DNA of 64,000 nucleotides from Nocardia sp. NBC_01327 (GTDB lineage: Bacteria > Actinomycetota > Actinomycetes > Mycobacteriales > Mycobacteriaceae): NCBI RefSeq assembly GCF_035958815.1, contig NZ_CP108383.1, forward strand, positions 7,688,001 to 7,752,000, written 5' to 3'. The translations under genes and the position numbers were made by a program. The notes beneath the pieces were generated by a model that did not search any database, was not told the origin of the DNA, and was given only the letters and a program-made list of their open reading frames with translations. Shown here piece by piece: positions 60,736 to 64,000 of the stretch (the first letter of the stretch is position 1; each line of letters starts with the position of its first letter).

Positions 60736-61076
60736 CCGGGCCGCGACGTGATCCCGATCTGGTCCGGGCGTACGTACGCACCGGCGGACGTTCGCGTCCG
60801 ACACGCCTTTTGGACCTCGTCACCGTGATCGTCGCCGCCGATGTCCCGCTACAGGGCGGGACTCCCGACGGACGCCGCATCCTCGCGCTGTGCCGCAGTG
60901 CGCTGTCACTCGCCGAGGTCGCGGCCCATCTCGATCTGCCGCCCTCGGTGGTGAAGATCGTCGTCGCCGACCTGCTCGACAGCGGTCACCTGATAACCCG
61001 GACGCCTGCGCACACCATGCCGGACGTCAGCTTGCTGGAAGAGGTACTGAATGGGCTTCGCGCCCTTGCGGTCTGA
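60732..61076 (+). CDS. cvnC: DUF742 protein (CvnC)
   Basis: The 114-residue product is a DUF742 protein with a winged-helix-like core (LAEVAAHLDLPPSVVKIVVADLLDSGHL) after a basic N-terminus (RRDPDLVRAYVRTGGRSRPT). In Streptomyces it interacts with the other Cvn proteins. It is coupled at both ends, overlapping cvnB by 4 and cvnD by 26 bases. Confidence 0.9.
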   Translation: MTGPRRDPDLVRAYVRTGGRSRPTRLLDLVTVIVAADVPLQGGTPDGRRILALCRSALSLAEVAAHLDLPPSVVKIVVADLLDSGHLITRTPAHTMPDVSLLEEVLNGLRALAV

Positions 61077-61683
61077 GTCGGATCGTCCGCAATTACAGAC
61101 GCCGGGTGTCGAATATCTGCCGCCCACCGTGACCAAATCGGTAAAACTCTTGGTGGCAGGGAGTTTCGGCGTCGGCAAGACCACATTCGTCGGCAGCGTC
61201 TCGGAGATCAAACCGCTGCGCACCGAGGAGACGATCACCGAGGCCAGTGTCGGCGTCGACGATCTGGCCGGCCTGCGGGAGAAGACGACCACCACGGTCG
61301 CCATGGACTTCGGTCGCATCACCCTCAATCCCCAACTGGCCCTGTACCTTTTCGGTACGCCCGGCCAGCGGCGCTTCATTCCGCTGTGGGAGGAGCTGGC
61401 CATCGGCGCGCTCGGCGCGCTCGTGCTCGTCGACACCCGCCGGATCGAACAATCCGACGAGGTGCTGTCGGTGCTCGAACAGCGCGCGGTGCCGTATGCG
61501 GTGGCGGTCAACGAATTCGAGGGCGCGAAGCGGTATCCGCTCGCCGAGGTCCGCGACGCCCTCGACCTCGCCGAGGGCACCCCGCTGACCGCCCTGGACG
61601 CACGCGATCGGCGTACGTGCGTGCAGTCGCTCATCACACTCGTCGAGTTCTTGTTTCAATCTCGTCAGGAGTCACACCTTTGA
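61051..61683 (+). CDS. cvnD: conservon GTP-binding protein (CvnD)
   Basis: The 210-residue GTPase has P-loop AGSFGVGKTTFVG (about residue 36), switch motif FGTPGQRRF for the DxxG box, and VNEF as a variant of NKxD. It is an MglA/Ras-like small GTPase of conservons and probably responds to CvnA. The ATG at 61051 lies 26 bases inside cvnC. Confidence 0.9.
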   Translation: MGFAPLRSESDRPQLQTPGVEYLPPTVTKSVKLLVAGSFGVGKTTFVGSVSEIKPLRTEETITEASVGVDDLAGLREKTTTTVAMDFGRITLNPQLALYLFGTPGQRRFIPLWEELAIGALGALVLVDTRRIEQSDEVLSVLEQRAVPYAVAVNEFEGAKRYPLAEVRDALDLAEGTPLTALDARDRRTCVQSLITLVEFLFQSRQESHL

Positions 61684-62906
61684 CCACTTCGACCGAGCCG
61701 TCGGCGGTAGCCGGCGCGACGCGCTTCCCGATCTACACCGAGGAGTTCGCGGCCGATCCGCAGGCGAGCTACCGCGAAATGCGCCGCCGCTACGGTTCTC
61801 TGGTGCCGGTGGAGCTGGCGCCCGAAGTGCCCGCCACCCTGGTGATCGGCTATCACGACGCGGTGCGGATCCTCAATGATCCGGACCACTTCCCGGCCGA
61901 TCCGCGCATGTGGGAGCAGACGATTCCCGCCGACTGCCCGGTGAAGCCGATGATGCAGTGGTATCCGAACGTGCTGCGCAATGCGGGCGCCGCGCACTGG
62001 CGGTACCGGCAGGCGAATGTCAGCGCCGTCGACGGGGTGGACCTGCACGGGCTGCACGCCATCGTCGAGCGCGAGGCCATCCCGCTGATCAATACCTTCT
62101 GCGCGAGCGGCGAAGCCGAGCTGATCACGCAGTACGCCTTCCCGCTGGTATTCGCCGGTCTCAATGACATGCTCGGCTGCCCGCCGGCCATCGGGCAGCG
62201 GGTGGCGCAGGGCATGGCCGCACTGTTCGATTCGGTCGACGAGAAGGCCGAACAGGGCATGGCCATGCTCAGCGGCGCGCTGCTGGAGCTGATCGAGCTC
62301 AAGCGACGCGAACCCGGCGACGATATGGTGACCCGGCTGCTGCAGCACGATGCCGGGCTCGACGACACCGAAATGCTCGCCAACATCATCAGCCTCTACG
62401 GCGCCGGGCTGGAACCGCAGCAGAATCTCATCATCAATACGCTGCGGCTGATCCTCACCGACGACCGTTTCGCAGGCGATGTGCTCGGCGGAAGTCTTTC
62501 CACGCGTGACGCATTGGACGAGGTGCTGTTCAACGACCCGCCGATGGCGAACTTCCCCACCTCCTATCCGCGCCAGCCCATGCTCATCGGCGATACCTGG
62601 CTGCCCGCGCACCAGCCGGTCATCATCAGCCTCGCCGGGTGCAATAACGACCCCGCGATCAGCGGTGGTGAGCGCATCGGCAACCGCTCCCACCTGGCCT
62701 GGAGTCTCGGACCGCACGGCTGCCCGGCCAAGTCGGTCGCGACGCTGGTCGCCCAGGAGGCGATCGATCAACTCCTCGACGCGCTGCCCGAGCTGCGTCT
62801 CGCCATTCCGGTTGATGAATTATCTTGGCGTCCAGGGCCTTTCCACCGCGCGCTGACCGCGCTGCCGGTGGTCTTCCCTGCGTGCCCGCCGTTGAATGTG
62901 AAGTAG
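61680..62906 (+). CDS. cvnE: conservon cytochrome P450 lacking the ExxR arginine
   Basis: The 408-residue product has the heme loop WSLGPHGCPAKS (Cys348) but an altered K-helix: EVLFNDPP stands where EALRYEPP is normal, so the ExxR arginine is missing. The I-helix is GAGLEPQQNLI without the usual acid-Thr pair. This matches conservon-linked CYP157-type enzymes, in which EVLW replaces ExxR. TTG 61680 overlaps the cvnD stop. It lies 10 bases before a second P450. It may be catalytically modified or act as a heme sensor. Confidence 0.85.
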   Translation: MTTSTEPSAVAGATRFPIYTEEFAADPQASYREMRRRYGSLVPVELAPEVPATLVIGYHDAVRILNDPDHFPADPRMWEQTIPADCPVKPMMQWYPNVLRNAGAAHWRYRQANVSAVDGVDLHGLHAIVEREAIPLINTFCASGEAELITQYAFPLVFAGLNDMLGCPPAIGQRVAQGMAALFDSVDEKAEQGMAMLSGALLELIELKRREPGDDMVTRLLQHDAGLDDTEMLANIISLYGAGLEPQQNLIINTLRLILTDDRFAGDVLGGSLSTRDALDEVLFNDPPMANFPTSYPRQPMLIGDTWLPAHQPVIISLAGCNNDPAISGGERIGNRSHLAWSLGPHGCPAKSVATLVAQEAIDQLLDALPELRLAIPVDELSWRPGPFHRALTALPVVFPACPPLNVK

Positions 62907-62916
62907 GAGAACAGCA

Positions 62917-64000
62917 GTGACGATCGAACCCCTGGCGCTGGACCTCACCGGCGTCGACATTCAAGGCGAGAATACCCGTATCCGTGCGCGTGGACCGGTG
63001 ACCCTGATCGAGCTCATGGGCGTGCCCGCGTGGTCGGTGACCGATGCCGATGTGCTCAAGCGACTGCTGGCCGATCCTCGGGTGTCCAAGGATCCGGCGC
63101 AGCACTGGGCGGCCTTCGGCAATGGTGAGGTCACCCCCGAGTGGCCGCTGTTCCCGTGGGTGGCGGCGACCAATATGTTCACCGCCTACGGCGCGGACCA
63201 CCGGCGCCTGCGCAAGCTGGTGTCTCCGGCGTTCACCAATCGCCGGACCATGGCGCTGCGCCCGCGCATCGAGGAATTGGTGACCGACCTGCTGGACCGG
63301 CTGGCCGCCACCCCCGCGGGCGAAACCGTGGACCTGCGTGAGGGTTTCGCCTACCCGGTGCCGATCCAGGTGCTCACCGAGCTGATGGGCGTGCCGGACG
63401 ATCGAGAGCCCGCGCTGCGCACCTGTGTGGCCCGGTTCTTCGATACCGAGATCTCGCCGGAGGCCGCCGGGGCCAACTATCTCGAAATGTTCGGCCTCAT
63501 CGAGGAACTCGTGGCCTTCCGCCGCGACAACCCCGGCGAGGATATGACCAGCGTGCTGATCAATACCCGCGATGAGGACGGCGAGCGGCTGACCGAGAAG
63601 GAGATGGTCGATACGCTGATGCTGGTTATCAATGCCGGTCACGAGACCACCGTCAACCTGCTCGATCAGGCGATCTTCGCGCTGCTCACCCATCCCGAGC
63701 AGCTTGCCGCCGTGCGCGCGGGCGAGGTCGGCTGGGACGAGGTCATCGAGGAGACCCTGCGCTACGAATCCCCCGTCGCTCATCTGCCGCTGCGCTATGC
63801 CGTGGAGGACATCGAGATCGACGGCATTCGAATCCCCAAGGGCGAGGCCATTCTCGCCTCGTACGCCGCTGCCGGACGTGATCCGAAGATCCACGGCGAG
63901 ACCGCCGAATCCTTCGATATCACCCGGGTGAACAAGGATCACGTGGCCTTCGGTCACGGAGTCCACCACTGCATCGGCGCTCCCCTGGCCCGGCTCGAGG
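62917..64000 (+). CDS. cytochrome P450, partial (C-terminus beyond window)
   Basis: The visible 361 residues are a normal bacterial P450 with I-helix LVINAGHETTVNLL, ExxR in VIEETLRYESPV and heme loop FGHGVHHCIGAPLARLE at the window edge. In Streptomyces conservons a CYP154-type enzyme often accompanies CYP157; this is its likely counterpart. GTG 62917 follows AGGAGA. The end, perhaps 40 residues, is outside the window. Confidence 0.9.
   Translation, partial: MTIEPLALDLTGVDIQGENTRIRARGPVTLIELMGVPAWSVTDADVLKRLLADPRVSKDPAQHWAAFGNGEVTPEWPLFPWVAATNMFTAYGADHRRLRKLVSPAFTNRRTMALRPRIEELVTDLLDRLAATPAGETVDLREGFAYPVPIQVLTELMGVPDDREPALRTCVARFFDTEISPEAAGANYLEMFGLIEELVAFRRDNPGEDMTSVLINTRDEDGERLTEKEMVDTLMLVINAGHETTVNLLDQAIFALLTHPEQLAAVRAGEVGWDEVIEETLRYESPVAHLPLRYAVEDIEIDGIRIPKGEAILASYAAAGRDPKIHGETAESFDITRVNKDHVAFGHGVHHCIGAPLARLE

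Noticed and set aside
62659..63969. A 436-codon minus-strand frame across the two P450 genes
   Set aside because: It is antisense to two well-supported P450 genes, has no ribosome site and no family features.

Overview
The window is high-GC DNA with frequent GTG and TTG starts, dense ATGA/GTGA overlaps and an actinobacterial gene set: an LpqH-type 19 kDa lipoprotein, an LppP/LprE-type lipoprotein, a conservon (cvnABCD plus P450s), AIM24, TMEM175-like and DedA proteins, and many TetR/MarR regulators. The best guess is a Nocardia or a close Mycobacteriales relative. This is judged from gene families and base composition, not from a search. The window looks like ordinary chromosome: no rRNA, tRNA, CRISPR array, phage or insertion sequence was seen, only one REP-like palindromic element.

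Layout. 1-2940 (minus): three coupled genes of unknown role (TPR protein plus two unknowns). 3070-4550: LpqH-like lipoprotein and a membrane protein. 4626-9432: a ROK repressor with its operator, divergent from an operon of APC permease, ROK sugar kinase and SIS-domain deaminase/deglycase. This looks like import, phosphorylation and C-N cleavage of an amino sugar or fructosamine. 9416-14503 (minus): a five-gene overlapping operon matching the uncharacterised STM4015-4014-4013-4012-4011 families (LRR protein, ATP-grasp-like protein, sulfatase-fold hydrolase, two radical SAM enzymes). It is divergent from a small His-rich protein and a DUF6745 protein (14687-16109). This is the strongest candidate for an undescribed pathway. 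16432-30620: DEAD-box helicase, REP-like element, AIM24, duplicated YbjQ-type protein, two AraC regulators, transglutaminase, DedA, TMEM175-like protein, an Imm42-like gene coupled to an AarF/ABC1 kinase, and a 1149-residue STAND/TPR protein with 13 uniform 40-residue repeats.

30817-45995: DUF4352-type lipoprotein, PEBP protein, a MarR/DHA2 efflux pair with two matching operators, a TetR locus with a ferritin-like metal protein and a membrane protein, a P450, an acyltransferase-3, a divergent response regulator/duplicated histidine kinase pair, small proteins and an amidase. 46027-51621: flavin monooxygenase divergent from TetR over three operator copies, two VOC proteins, a GNAT, an ABM-like protein and an LppP-like lipoprotein. 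51767-58754: SDR, beta-propeller protein with a small partner, a six-knuckle zinc protein coupled to a 35-residue hydrophobic peptide, and a MarR-controlled operon of methyltransferase, membrane protein and Tat-exported multicopper oxidase. 58904-64000: a conservon encoding a sensor ATPase, roadblock protein, DUF742 protein, GTPase, an unusual P450 without the ExxR arginine, and a second, normal P450 cut by the window end.

Starts were chosen from Shine-Dalgarno sequences, family N-termini and overlaps. Where a start is uncertain the entry says so. Family names come from recognising sequence motifs, since no search could be run.
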